NCBI RefSeq assembly: GCF_003606365.2
Contig: NZ_CP031933.2
Coordinates: forward strand, 1,178,001 to 1,242,000
Source: Companilactobacillus zhachilii
GTDB taxonomy: Bacteria; Bacillota; Bacilli; Lactobacillales; Lactobacillaceae
DNA: 64,000 bases
Direction: 5' to 3'
Shown piece by piece: positions 56,391 to 64,000 of this stretch; within the stretch, counting starts at the first letter, position 1; every line of letters starts with the position of its first letter. Position numbers and translations under genes: made by a program. The notes below the pieces were generated by a model. That model did no database searches, was not told where the DNA came from, and was given only the letters and a program-made list of their open reading frames with translations.

Positions 56391-58639
56391 CGTCTAATCA
56401 TAAATTATTAGTAAGGTCAGCTGACGGCCAGAGCGAAGAATGGCTGACTTGCTTAGATGAGAGCACATTTAATATTGATCAACAGATTAGTGAGACATTC
56501 TCAATAACTTTCACAGCATTCCTTTCAAAAGATACTTCGTTATCCTTTGAGATGTTGCAAGACGGTGCCTCAATCATCTTTGATGGTCAAAAGTATAATG
56601 TCATGCAATTGGTTGAAAAGGTCGTAGATGGCTTAACAACTAAAGATGTCACATGCACACATGAAATTTTTGGAATGCAAGATTTCAAGCAATTTAAAGT
56701 TAATAGTGGCAGTCAAACGTATTCATTGGATGAAGCAATGAAGTTTGTATTTGATTCTGAATATAATGTTGACGGTTATACGTACAAATTGATTGGGGAT
56801 TTTCCTAAAGTTGATATCACTGATTGGGGTAACTGTTCCGGACTCGATGCTGTTCAAAAGGCAGTCGATAGCTATGGTGCAAAATGGTTGCCTAGCGAAA
56901 AAACAGTCATCATTTACGATGATGCTTCATATAAACATCAAACTAATAAGACGTTTAGAAACCTGTATAGCACTAATGATATTGAAGTTTCAATTGATCG
57001 TACATCGATTAAGAATGGAGCCATGCTCTATGGTGCAACTCAAGACAATGAGCATAATCAAACTGATGGAGCGGTTGCAGTAGTTGATTCCGCAGGAATA
57101 TCTATGTCAGCTACTCCAGTTGGTCCTGAAGCTAAAGGAGTTATTTCAGCAGTTAATGGTGTGCCGGTTTACAGTTCGCCAACTAAGAAAATCAAAACTG
57201 GTCAAATTCTTGCCAATGGATCCATCTATAAGATTGCTCAACAGGTTTCAATTGATAGTACGACTTGGTATGAAGTTGGTGTTAATGCATGGATTAGTTC
57301 TGAACACGTCAGATTTGATTTACCAGGAGCTGTTAAGCCCGAAAATCATGTAATAGATTTAGTTTGGGGTGAAGGAACTATCAAAGTTGATGGCGATTCT
57401 AGCTCTGACGATGATACCGATAAGGATAATAATGTCAGTTCATCAATCGGTAATGCTCATCTGACAATATCAACAATGAATGCGCAAGGTGCACCCGTTG
57501 TTGGACCTGATATGGCCACTGTTAAACGTTATTTAACTAATGGTGATAGCTTTCTTTCAACGTCTAAAAAGGTTGTTGATGATGTTACATATTACTTTGT
57601 CGCTACTGATGAATGGGTAGCTGAAAACTATGTCACATTTGATAAAGAAGGCGACATTAAGCCCGAGAATCAAACTATCCAAGTGGTTACCGGTCAGGGT
57701 ACTGTTAAATCAGATGATGAAGTGGACGTATACGATTCTCCTTTCACACCACAAACTAAAATAGGAAAGGCTGTTTCAAATGGTACTCAATACAAAATCA
57801 CTGCCGAAGCTTCCGATGGTGCTCAATCTAAATCATGGTACAAAATTGATTCTGGATGGATTGACCAATCGGCGCTAGATTTCAGTGGCGCTACTGACGT
57901 TGCTGTCACGGAGGTTAAGAATACTGTTTTTGGAGCTACTGTGTACGATTCTCCATGGTCCCCGCAGACTAAGTTAAATCATGGTGTTATGAATGGTTCC
58001 CGTTGGATGATTAACGGTTCTGTGAGTGATGGTGCTAATGGCAAGTCTTACTATCGAATTGCAACTAATCAATGGGTTGATCAAAGTGATTTTGATTTCA
58101 GTGGTCAATATGATGTTGAGCCTAGTGATAATCAAGGTCAAACTGATGGAACAACGGCGGATGACACAAATTATGTGTTTGAGCCTTTTTTTTATTACAA
58201 CGCTCCATCAAGAGACCAATATGGTTTGAAGATTGGCGATGATATTACTAATGATCAAATCAAAACGGTAGAACAGATGAAGCAGTACGCTGATTCGGTA
58301 CTACAAACAGAGCCAGTCATTGAATTAACAGTTAACTTGAGTTATCAAGATGACACCATGAAAATTGGTGATACAAGTTACTTAGATGCTGGCCCACTTG
58401 GTATTAAAACAATTGTCACTTTGAATGGTATTAGTGGTAACCCACTGATGAAAGATACTCCAATGACGATATCGTTAGATAACTCGAAGATGTCAAAGAA
58501 GAATATCAATTTTGAAGTTGCTAGCACATTAAAGCTTCATGAAAGAAACAATAAGTTGCTAAATAAATCAGTTAAAAAATTAGCTGCAAAGGTTAACAGC
58601 CTTGAAGCTAGTCAAAATAATTCAAAGGAGGGGAGCTAA
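56390..58639 (+). CDS. Tail-associated protein (Tal, prophage endopeptidase tail family) with surface-layer/SH3-like repeats
   Basis: About 749 residues if started at ACG 56390; the first in-frame ATG is 56552, which would cut 54 conserved residues (SNHKLLVRSADGQSEEWLTC and on). The ACG overlaps the Dit stop as TAACG where TAATG is expected. The N-terminal 300 or so residues are the gp27-like hub (SIDRTSIKNGAMLYGATQDN). Four repeats of 55-90 residues follow from about 255 (VPVYSSP, VYDSPFTPQTK, VYDSPWSPQTK with WVDQSDFDF), similar to cell-wall-binding SLAP or SH3b domains. The rest of the hub returns at the end. Confidence 0.85.
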   Translation, partial: TSNHKLLVRSADGQSEEWLTCLDESTFNIDQQISETFSITFTAFLSKDTSLSFEMLQDGASIIFDGQKYNVMQLVEKVVDGLTTKDVTCTHEIFGMQDFKQFKVNSGSQTYSLDEAMKFVFDSEYNVDGYTYKLIGDFPKVDITDWGNCSGLDAVQKAVDSYGAKWLPSEKTVIIYDDASYKHQTNKTFRNLYSTNDIEVSIDRTSIKNGAMLYGATQDNEHNQTDGAVAVVDSAGISMSATPVGPEAKGVISAVNGVPVYSSPTKKIKTGQILANGSIYKIAQQVSIDSTTWYEVGVNAWISSEHVRFDLPGAVKPENHVIDLVWGEGTIKVDGDSSSDDDTDKDNNVSSSIGNAHLTISTMNAQGAPVVGPDMATVKRYLTNGDSFLSTSKKVVDDVTYYFVATDEWVAENYVTFDKEGDIKPENQTIQVVTGQGTVKSDDEVDVYDSPFTPQTKIGKAVSNGTQYKITAEASDGAQSKSWYKIDSGWIDQSALDFSGATDVAVTEVKNTVFGATVYDSPWSPQTKLNHGVMNGSRWMINGSVSDGANGKSYYRIATNQWVDQSDFDFSGQYDVEPSDNQGQTDGTTADDTNYVFEPFFYYNAPSRDQYGLKIGDDITNDQIKTVEQMKQYADSVLQTEPVIELTVNLSYQDDTMKIGDTSYLDAGPLGIKTIVTLNGISGNPLMKDTPMTISLDNSKMSKKNINFEVASTLKLHERNNKLLNKSVKKLAAKVNSLEASQNNSKEGS

Positions 58640-59352
58640 TGCAAGGATATGATGGGACACAGCAATTCTATTCACCTTATCTAAATCAAGATTTACAGCT
58701 AATTGAATACGGTCGATTGCCAAATAATCAAATCTCAAAAACGTCTGCAACTGGTACAACTTACATAGATAAAGACAATAACCAAATTGTTGAAATTCTT
58801 GGTAATGATAATGCTGGTAAGACAGTGTTTAGACGTTTTAGGCTAGTTGATTTGAAGACTTTACTAAAATTACCAGAACTTCAAAATATTGAAGGCTTTG
58901 ATGGTAATGACGTCCACTTAGACCACTTAACCCAAGAGTTGATTGGACCAAGCATGTTTCATTCAAATGATTACAATGTTGAAACGATTGAGAAAGTTAT
59001 TAACTTACTACTTAAAAATCAAGCGTTACAGCAATCAAATGAGAACGAAATTATTGATTTCTTCAAGCAGTTAACTGATGATCAATTATCTGAAATTTCT
59101 ACATCAATTTCTAAACTGATTGATGAACGATACTATTCAAAAGCTGATGTTGATAAGAAGATTGATTTTCTTCAAAAACAAATCACCAATATCAATCATT
59201 ATATTGGTGATAAGCCACAACCAAATTCTAACTTTGCTAAAGGCTTTACTGGCAATCCTGATTACAATGATAAAATTATGGATTCTAATGTCGAAGGCAA
59301 AGTTGAGAATTTGAATACTGAAGATGAGGAAGGAGATAGCGATGGAAAGTAA
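58639..59352 (+). CDS. Baseplate/tail protein
   Basis: 237 residues. ATG overlaps the Tal stop (TAATG) after GGAGGGGAG. Opens MQGYDGTQQFYSPYLNQDLQ, then a central helical coiled region (LTDDQLSEISTSISKLIDER, KIDFLQKQITNINHYI), which would trimerise. No enzymatic motif seen. Position between Tal and a BppU-like gene implies a baseplate component. Confidence 0.75.
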   Translation: MQGYDGTQQFYSPYLNQDLQLIEYGRLPNNQISKTSATGTTYIDKDNNQIVEILGNDNAGKTVFRRFRLVDLKTLLKLPELQNIEGFDGNDVHLDHLTQELIGPSMFHSNDYNVETIEKVINLLLKNQALQQSNENEIIDFFKQLTDDQLSEISTSISKLIDERYYSKADVDKKIDFLQKQITNINHYIGDKPQPNSNFAKGFTGNPDYNDKIMDSNVEGKVENLNTEDEEGDSDGK

Positions 59353-60385
59353 TGTAAATACGGATATGTCATCTACTGACGTTCAACCGGATATTGGTGT
59401 TAAATATCGTGTACCTTCAGTTGGTGCAGAATACCGAACATTAGATACAGATTTGCCAATGGAGCAGCCTTTGATTTTCTATCTTGATGGATCAAAGGCT
59501 TTTTACTTGCCTCACGAAGACACATCAGACGAGAGTACACACAATATGCCACAAAGTGTGTTGGATACTCTTACCAATAAACGTATTTTCCAAATGATAA
59601 CTATTCGTCAAGGCCAATCAGGAATGCTACATGTACCTATTACATTTAAGAATATTGATGGCAACGTTCCAATGGATAATTATTTAATCCGATTCGAGGG
59701 ACGAGATGCTGACGGCAATATCATTTTGGATGACGAGGGATTTAATCCAACACAAGCAAACTTGGGATTCATTGACTGGACACCATCAGCAGTAATTGCA
59801 CAGTCAGCCGGCTATTATAAGAATGCTCATTTTGTGATTGAAAACACGGATAGAACTAAGATTCTAACTACCTTAGATTTTTCAATTAAAGTAATTGCCA
59901 ACGATGTGGCTATGCCGGTTGTCCAAGAATTTTACGCATCTGAATATGTACGTTTACTAGCACATATCAAAGAAATGGAGACATCAGCAGACCATCAAAT
60001 TAACTATCTACTGAATGCATATGCAGCAATCATAGCTTCAGAGCTCAAACAAGTTGATGAGACTATGCAGCAAGCCTTAACTAAGTTAGATCAAGAATTA
60101 AAAGAAGGCATTGGCAATGTTGATACTTTTGTTAGTCAAAGCAAGCAGAAACTTGATTCTTTGAATGGCGATATTGATACTGCACAAACTCGTATGGACG
60201 GGCTTGAGAAACAAATTAGCGATGACGGATTAGTTACTAAAGATGGGCTTAACACTGCTGTTCAATTGGGTATTAATACCGGCAAAATCATTGTAAATGT
60301 TGATGATGTCATTTTGGACAAGGATATTTCATCAAAGGTTGACCTTTTGACTGGAATTATCGAAGGGAGTAGTGATCAAGCATGA
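59342..60385 (+). CDS. BppU-family baseplate upper protein
   Basis: 347 residues from ATG 59342 after AAGGAGATAGCG. The N-terminal domain (about 15-200) resembles BppU: FQMITIRQGQSGMLHVPITF, DNYLIRFEGRDADGNIILDD, and IDWTPSAVIAQSAGYYKNAH. A long helix/coiled coil follows (ASELKQVDETMQQALTKLDQ). BppU anchors receptor-binding proteins in TP901-1-type baseplates. Overlaps the next ORF as ATGA. Confidence 0.85.
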   Translation: MESNVNTDMSSTDVQPDIGVKYRVPSVGAEYRTLDTDLPMEQPLIFYLDGSKAFYLPHEDTSDESTHNMPQSVLDTLTNKRIFQMITIRQGQSGMLHVPITFKNIDGNVPMDNYLIRFEGRDADGNIILDDEGFNPTQANLGFIDWTPSAVIAQSAGYYKNAHFVIENTDRTKILTTLDFSIKVIANDVAMPVVQEFYASEYVRLLAHIKEMETSADHQINYLLNAYAAIIASELKQVDETMQQALTKLDQELKEGIGNVDTFVSQSKQKLDSLNGDIDTAQTRMDGLEKQISDDGLVTKDGLNTAVQLGINTGKIIVNVDDVILDKDISSKVDLLTGIIEGSSDQA

Positions 60386-60651
60386 CAGATTTAGATAGGG
60401 TAGCCAAGCTGGTCACTAGTTTGCCAATTGTTATTAAGACCGATGATGGCACCGGCAGAATCATTAAGTTGCCAATTGATAAAACTGACAATTTTATTAA
60501 TTAATCAGCATATTTGATGACTGTAACAGGTGCACAATCATTTGTTAAAACTGAAATTGCAAAGATTGATACGACAGATAAGATATCTGATTCAACAGTT
60601 TCGGCAAAAATTGATTCATTACAAGCGGCATTGTCAACAACAACAGAATAA
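60382..60651 (+). pseudogene. Small baseplate-region ORF split by in-frame TAA
   Basis: ATG 60382 overlaps the BppU stop. It reads MTDLDRVAKLVTSLPIVIKT and on to DNFIN, then TAA at 60502-60504. The same frame continues SAYLMTVTGAQSFVKTEIAK to TAA at 60651. The second half has an ATG at 60517 but no ribosome site. It is probably one 89-residue gene broken by a nonsense change. The 40-residue first part may still be made. Confidence 0.55.
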
Positions 60652-60666
60652 CAGGAGGATAAATAA

Positions 60667-61908
60667 ATGGTAGAAAATGCAATTACAAAAGTTGCTCGAA
60701 TTGCAGCTAATGCACTGCAAGGACTTTTTTATAAAGATTCAAGCGGTAAAATTCATAAAATTCCAACCGATGACAAGAATTTCGGTGATATCACTGGTTT
60801 AATTGGCAATGGTTCTGGTGGTGATACTGGCGGTGGAGATAATTCTGATCACCCGTCTGCTGGAGCTGATTATTATGCTGGTTCGCTTGCCGATGGTGAA
60901 ATTACTGAAAGATACTTGCTTTATCAACGTGATGAAAGCGTAGCTGAGGAACCAACAACGTCTAAAACAGTAACTTTGCTTAGGGATGTTGGTACTAAAT
61001 TTAATATGGCTGGTGACGGTGCTACATTCTTGTTACATCTTCAAAAGACAGTTATGACAGCTGGAGCTAAAGGTGACGTTTCAGATATTGAATTGAATTA
61101 TGATACAAGCAATGCTGTTAAAGAAGGATATTTTACGACTACGTCTGTTTATCCTGTTTATATTAAATCAGCTGATTTAGCCACCACTAATGAACTAGAT
61201 ATTCCAATTAATGGCATTGGTGAAAATTTGCAAGAAGGCAAGAACTTCTTGGCGCCACATCTTAAAGTAAAATTTAATGGTGATGGCACCATGACCTATT
61301 ACAGTGTCACTGGCTATGATAATGACGGAAATTCTGCTGGTGTAACAGGGGCTAATTACGATGTAGTTGTTGATGTAATTGCTACATTTTCAACGCAGAA
61401 ACCAGTAGCACAGTTACCATCTTCCATCAACTTTTTTACAGGTCAGGCAGTTGGTCAAATTGCCTTAGCAGGAACATCAGATTATTATGAAAATTCAATG
61501 GATGGATTAGAATTAGCATTCGATGAATATTCATATCATTACAGAGATTTAAGTGCTAATACTCTTACTGGAAAAGTATTGAGTTCTGATTTGGGAATGA
61601 AAAGAATTATAAAGATTCCTAAAGAAAAATTAATTATTGGTTATAAATTTAGTATTCCGTTTAATTCATGGCCAAGCACTACTGCCTCGATTAATTGGTG
61701 GGACAAAACAAATGATGGATGGAGTAATTCAGGTCATAGTACTCCACAAACAGCTAATGTAGCTGGTCCTAGTCAATCCACGATAATTGTCAATAAAGAT
61801 TCAATTGTTGTAGACTACACCAGATCTTTGAAGATGATTTTTGGCAGCAAAATAGTTAATTATGAATATTATGATCAGGTTGATAAAATTACATCATATA
61901 AAAACTAA
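60667..61908 (+). CDS. Putative receptor-binding or lower baseplate protein
   Basis: 413 residues. ATG after AGGAGGATAAATAA. Short N-terminal part (ITKVARIAANALQGLFYKDS), a Gly-rich hinge (GNGSGGDTGGGDNSDHPSAG), then a mostly beta-sheet body (about 75-413) with no recognised domain. Size, hinge and position after BppU suggest the host-receptor-binding part, which evolves fast and is seldom recognisable. Confidence 0.7.
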   Translation: MVENAITKVARIAANALQGLFYKDSSGKIHKIPTDDKNFGDITGLIGNGSGGDTGGGDNSDHPSAGADYYAGSLADGEITERYLLYQRDESVAEEPTTSKTVTLLRDVGTKFNMAGDGATFLLHLQKTVMTAGAKGDVSDIELNYDTSNAVKEGYFTTTSVYPVYIKSADLATTNELDIPINGIGENLQEGKNFLAPHLKVKFNGDGTMTYYSVTGYDNDGNSAGVTGANYDVVVDVIATFSTQKPVAQLPSSINFFTGQAVGQIALAGTSDYYENSMDGLELAFDEYSYHYRDLSANTLTGKVLSSDLGMKRIIKIPKEKLIIGYKFSIPFNSWPSTTASINWWDKTNDGWSNSGHSTPQTANVAGPSQSTIIVNKDSIVVDYTRSLKMIFGSKIVNYEYYDQVDKITSYKN

Positions 61909-61919
61909 GGAGGCATAAT

Positions 61920-62330
61920 ATGAAAATAGCAGTTCAATTAGATAACGATAGAAATATCGTTGGTACGGTCACCACAAGTGAGTTTGGTGCAGAACTACAA
62001 GTTAAATTATTTAAAGATAAAGGTTGGACATTAGTTGATAATGATCCAGCCTTTTCTAGTTCGGATAGTTACTTATGGACCGTTCGTCAAGCAGATAATA
62101 AGTTAGTTCACTTATCTACTGGTATGACACCTGATGAAGAAACAACAAATGCTAATGCATTGCTGGGCAAGAATGTTGGCAAAGCAATAGTAACAGCTAT
62201 TGCAGCTGATAAAAAAGCCGATAATGCCATTAATAGTTCAGGAAAGCTTGCTAAGGCAATAGCTCCAGTTTTAGCAGAATATGAAGCACGCCAAAATACA
62301 TCTAACACAACAACAGGGGGTACAAAATAA
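61920..62330 (+). CDS. Small tail-region protein (DUF2977-like)
   Basis: 136 residues. ATG after AGGAGGCATAAT. The N-terminal strand-rich part (MKIAVQLDNDRNIVGTVTT) resembles DUF2977-type proteins. The helical C-terminal part (VGKAIVTAIAADKKADNAIN) ends in a Thr-rich tail. Its stop overlaps the next start (TAATG). Confidence 0.65.
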   Translation: MKIAVQLDNDRNIVGTVTTSEFGAELQVKLFKDKGWTLVDNDPAFSSSDSYLWTVRQADNKLVHLSTGMTPDEETTNANALLGKNVGKAIVTAIAADKKADNAINSSGKLAKAIAPVLAEYEARQNTSNTTTGGTK

Positions 62331-62464
62331 TGTTTGATTTCATTAAATTTATGTTTATTATCGGTGGTTATAAAGACGACGATGTAGCTTACTTTGTAAA
62401 GATTGGCAATATTGATGCTGATCAGTACAAGCAAATCACAAATGAAGATTATAAAGAGGGCTAG
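62330..62464 (+). CDS. XkdX family protein
   Basis: 44 residues: MFDFIKFMFIIGGYKDDDVA then YFVKIGNIDADQYKQITNED. This is the XkdX pattern, a very short protein encoded next to baseplate genes in Firmicutes phages, function unknown. TAATG overlap with the previous gene. A terminator overlaps its stop. Confidence 0.85.
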   Translation: MFDFIKFMFIIGGYKDDDVAYFVKIGNIDADQYKQITNEDYKEG

Positions 62465-62484
62465 CCGTTTGGCTAGTCTTTTTT
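62455..62484 (+). terminator. Intrinsic terminator after the XkdX gene
   Basis: GGCTAGCC-GTTT-GGCTAGTC hairpin with flanking A/T pairs, followed by six T. It separates the structural operon from the holin genes, so these may have their own promoter or depend on read-through. Confidence 0.8.
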
Positions 62485-62513
62485 GCTATATAACAATTAG
62501 AAAGGAGGCAACT

Positions 62514-62816
62514 ATGCCACCACATTTTATGATAATCAATACGATTGAAGATGCTGCAAGTGCTATATCAATAGTAGTGGCAATCGGCACTGCACTAGTG
62601 TGGGTGTTTAATCGGTTGGTTATTAAACCTTTATCTGATTCTATGGATCGATTGTCTAGTGAAATTAAGGATTTTAAAAATGATTCAAAATTTGAACATG
62701 ATGAGTTTAGGAGACATTTTGAAGAACTAGACGATAAAGTTCATACGCATGATGAAGATATTGTTTCGTTGCAAGAAAAGGTTCATACACTATTTAATCG
62801 AGGAAGTTCAAAATGA
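62514..62816 (+). CDS. Membrane protein of holin/XhlA type
   Basis: 100 residues from ATG 62514 after AAAGGAGGCAACT. One hydrophobic segment (about 14-34: AISIVVAIGTALVWVFNRLV), followed by a long charged coiled coil (KDFKNDSKFEHDEFRRHFEE, HDEDIVSLQEKVHTLF). The layout suits a holin partner. Overlaps the next gene by 4 bases (ATGA). Confidence 0.75.
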   Translation: MPPHFMIINTIEDAASAISIVVAIGTALVWVFNRLVIKPLSDSMDRLSSEIKDFKNDSKFEHDEFRRHFEELDDKVHTHDEDIVSLQEKVHTLFNRGSSK

Positions 62817-63058
62817 AAAATAAATTAACATTAGACACACATTCACGAGTTTGGTGGATTTCAATTGTTTCATTAGTTTTGGTATTAGCTCAGCAAATCG
62901 GTCACTTATTTGGCTGGGAAATTACTAATGATGAGGTCAATCAAATTATGGCTATTGTTAACACCCTATTAGCCATTGCAGGCTCATTAGGATTGATCTA
63001 TGACACTTCAGGAAAGGATGGTGTGAGTGATAAAAATGACAAAAATAGCAAGTATTAA
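62813..63058 (+). CDS. Phage holin (phi LC3 family)
   Basis: 81 residues. Two membrane segments: VWWISIVSLVLVLAQQIGHL (about 13-32) and IMAIVNTLLAIAGSLGLIYD (about 45-64), then a polar tail GKDGVSDKNDKNSKY. The linker FGWEITNDEVN and LGLIYDTSGKDG are typical of phi LC3 holins. Forms the membrane lesion that releases endolysin. Its end overlaps the following gene by 23 bases. Confidence 0.9.
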   Translation: MKNKLTLDTHSRVWWISIVSLVLVLAQQIGHLFGWEITNDEVNQIMAIVNTLLAIAGSLGLIYDTSGKDGVSDKNDKNSKY

Positions 63059-64000
63059 CCTTGACATTCGTAAAAATAACACAGTTGATAATGAGCCAAT
63101 CATCTTAAGACAAGGCGATAATGATGTGATTATTGAAGCCTCTATTTCTAATAATGGCTACCCGAATATTGAAATAGACTTTGCAACGTTTGTAGCAAAG
63201 AAATCTGATGGAACAATCATTTCTAATGATCCAACAAACGTGAGTGGAAATGTAATTAGCTATCCAATTAGTAAGCATTTAACTGAGTCTGTTGGTAAGA
63301 TTCAGGACGCTTACTTCATGATTAATAATCAAATCACTACATGTGGGTTTGATATCTCAATCATCCCTAGCGCACAGCTTGATGATACTTCAGTCAACTA
63401 TATTCCGGGTATTGAGAGCATCAACAAGTTTTTGGAATCTGCCGAAGCAGACTGGCTCGGAAGAATCCAACAAATGAAGAATGAAGTTGATGGTCTAGAT
63501 GTTCCAACAGAGTTCAAGTTGCTTATGGATAAGGCTTTGAGCGATGCTAAGGCTCAATATCAACCAATCATAGATGCCGCTCAAGAAAATGTCGAAAGCA
63601 TTGTTGCTGAGTTGGCATCCAAAAAACTGGATTTGGAAAATAATAGTGATGAATTGAATAAAACAATCGCTACTATCAAGGCCCAAGTAGCTTCTATAAC
63701 ATCATTCTTGGATAGCATTCAGAAGCAAATTATTGCAGCCAACTCCAGTTTTACAGCTGGCCAACAAGCTGAAGTTTCTCAATCAATTGCTGATGGCCAA
63801 AAAAAATTAGCAGATTCAATTGCTTCTATGCAAAGTAAAGTATCTCAATCAATTTCAGACTTAAAGGCCCAAATAGATGCTTTAACAGTTGCTAAAACTG
63901 GTCCTAAAGGTGACAAAGGCGATAAAGGTGAAACCGGTCCAACTGGTCCCCAAGGTCCTAAAGGCGATACAGGTGAAACCGGTCCAACTGGTCCTCAAGG
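63036..64000 (+). CDS. Second BppU-like protein with collagen-like repeats (3' end outside window)
   Basis: Open from ATG 63036 to the window end, 321 codons so far. The N-terminal part (1-125) resembles the BppU N-domain: IILRQGDNDVIIEASISNNG, VAKKSDGTIISNDPTNVSGN and QDAYFMINNQITTCGFDISI. A long coiled coil follows (about 130-285: VESIVAELASKKLDLENNSD). Gly-X-Y collagen-like repeats start near residue 289 (GPKGDKGDKGETGPTGPQG). The ribosome site is weak (GGTGTGAGTGAT). Probably a tail or host-adhesion fibre encoded after the holin. Confidence 0.82.
   Translation, partial: MTKIASINLDIRKNNTVDNEPIILRQGDNDVIIEASISNNGYPNIEIDFATFVAKKSDGTIISNDPTNVSGNVISYPISKHLTESVGKIQDAYFMINNQITTCGFDISIIPSAQLDDTSVNYIPGIESINKFLESAEADWLGRIQQMKNEVDGLDVPTEFKLLMDKALSDAKAQYQPIIDAAQENVESIVAELASKKLDLENNSDELNKTIATIKAQVASITSFLDSIQKQIIAANSSFTAGQQAEVSQSIADGQKKLADSIASMQSKVSQSISDLKAQIDALTVAKTGPKGDKGDKGETGPTGPQGPKGDTGETGPTGPQ

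Larger units (their letters stand above)
25947..64000 (+). mobile_element. Prophage, left part (Siphoviridae-type, incomplete at window end)
   Basis: A continuous phage gene order: integrase, lysogeny genes, repressor/Cro, recombination, replication, ArpU, structured RNA, packaging, head, tail, baseplate, holin. The left boundary is inferred from the integrase next to tRNA-Ser(CGA). No second copy of the tRNA 3' end is in the window, so the right end, endolysin and attR lie beyond 64000. The modular order matches temperate siphophages of lactobacilli. Confidence 0.95.

Noticed and set aside
37753..60651. Global reassignment of TAA in the prophage
   Set aside because: Intact phage genes such as the capsid, rusA, dit and the 61920 ORF end in TAA, so the two in-frame TAA codons must be local events.

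Overview
The window reads as a low-GC Gram-positive chromosome of the Lactobacillaceae. The evidence is the gene order polC-rimP-nusA-ylxR-ylxQ-infB-rbfA-truB-ribF followed by hrcA-grpE-dnaK-dnaJ-lepA, AGGAGG-type ribosome binding sites, a CIRCE operator, and prophage genes of the Lactobacillus siphovirus type. An assignment to the farciminis/alimentarius group (Companilactobacillus) is only a guess, prompted partly by the Asn-rich IF2.

Bases 1-25.95 kb are core chromosome. First comes the end of polC and the nusA-infB translation/transcription cluster, then rbfA, truB and ribF. The HrcA/CIRCE-controlled chaperone operon (hrcA-grpE-dnaK-dnaJ) follows, then lepA, which carries a one-base frameshift. 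After these lie a flavoprotein disulfide reductase, yaaA and galE on the minus strand, a class A sortase, recJ, apt and tRNA-Ser(CGA). Five copies of a 170-187 bp multi-hairpin intergenic repeat lie between these genes. Their stems vary by compensatory changes.

From the tRNA-Ser to the window end (about 38 kb) is an incomplete prophage, apparently integrated at the tRNA 3' end. Its leftward lysogeny module holds a tyrosine integrase, three accessory genes of unknown role, an ImmA/IrrE protease and an XRE repressor. Three 15-bp operators separate the repressor from a rightward Cro-like gene. The early region runs through recombination (Bet/RecT family and a PD-(D/E)XK nuclease), replication (a DnaD-like initiator with in-gene iterons and a DnaC-like loader), RusA, an antirepressor, SSB and small accessory ORFs to the late regulator ArpU.

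Between arpU and terS is an 840-bp structured region without a gene. It has three tRNA-like acceptor/T-arm folds and ends at a clear intrinsic terminator. It looks like a large ornate phage RNA of the GOLLD/ROOL kind, although a family assignment cannot be made by eye. The late operon follows: terS, terL, portal, minor head, scaffold, capsid, connectors, tail tube, tail chaperones, tape measure with a lytic transglycosylase domain, Dit, Tal, BppU-type baseplate proteins, XkdX-like and holins. A second BppU-like protein with a collagen-like tail runs off the end. The endolysin and right attachment site lie outside the window.

Several lesions or recoding candidates stand out: the lepA frameshift, a Tal gene whose expected ATG reads ACG, two small phage ORFs split by in-frame TAA, and a probable G/GT-type frameshift between the tail chaperones.
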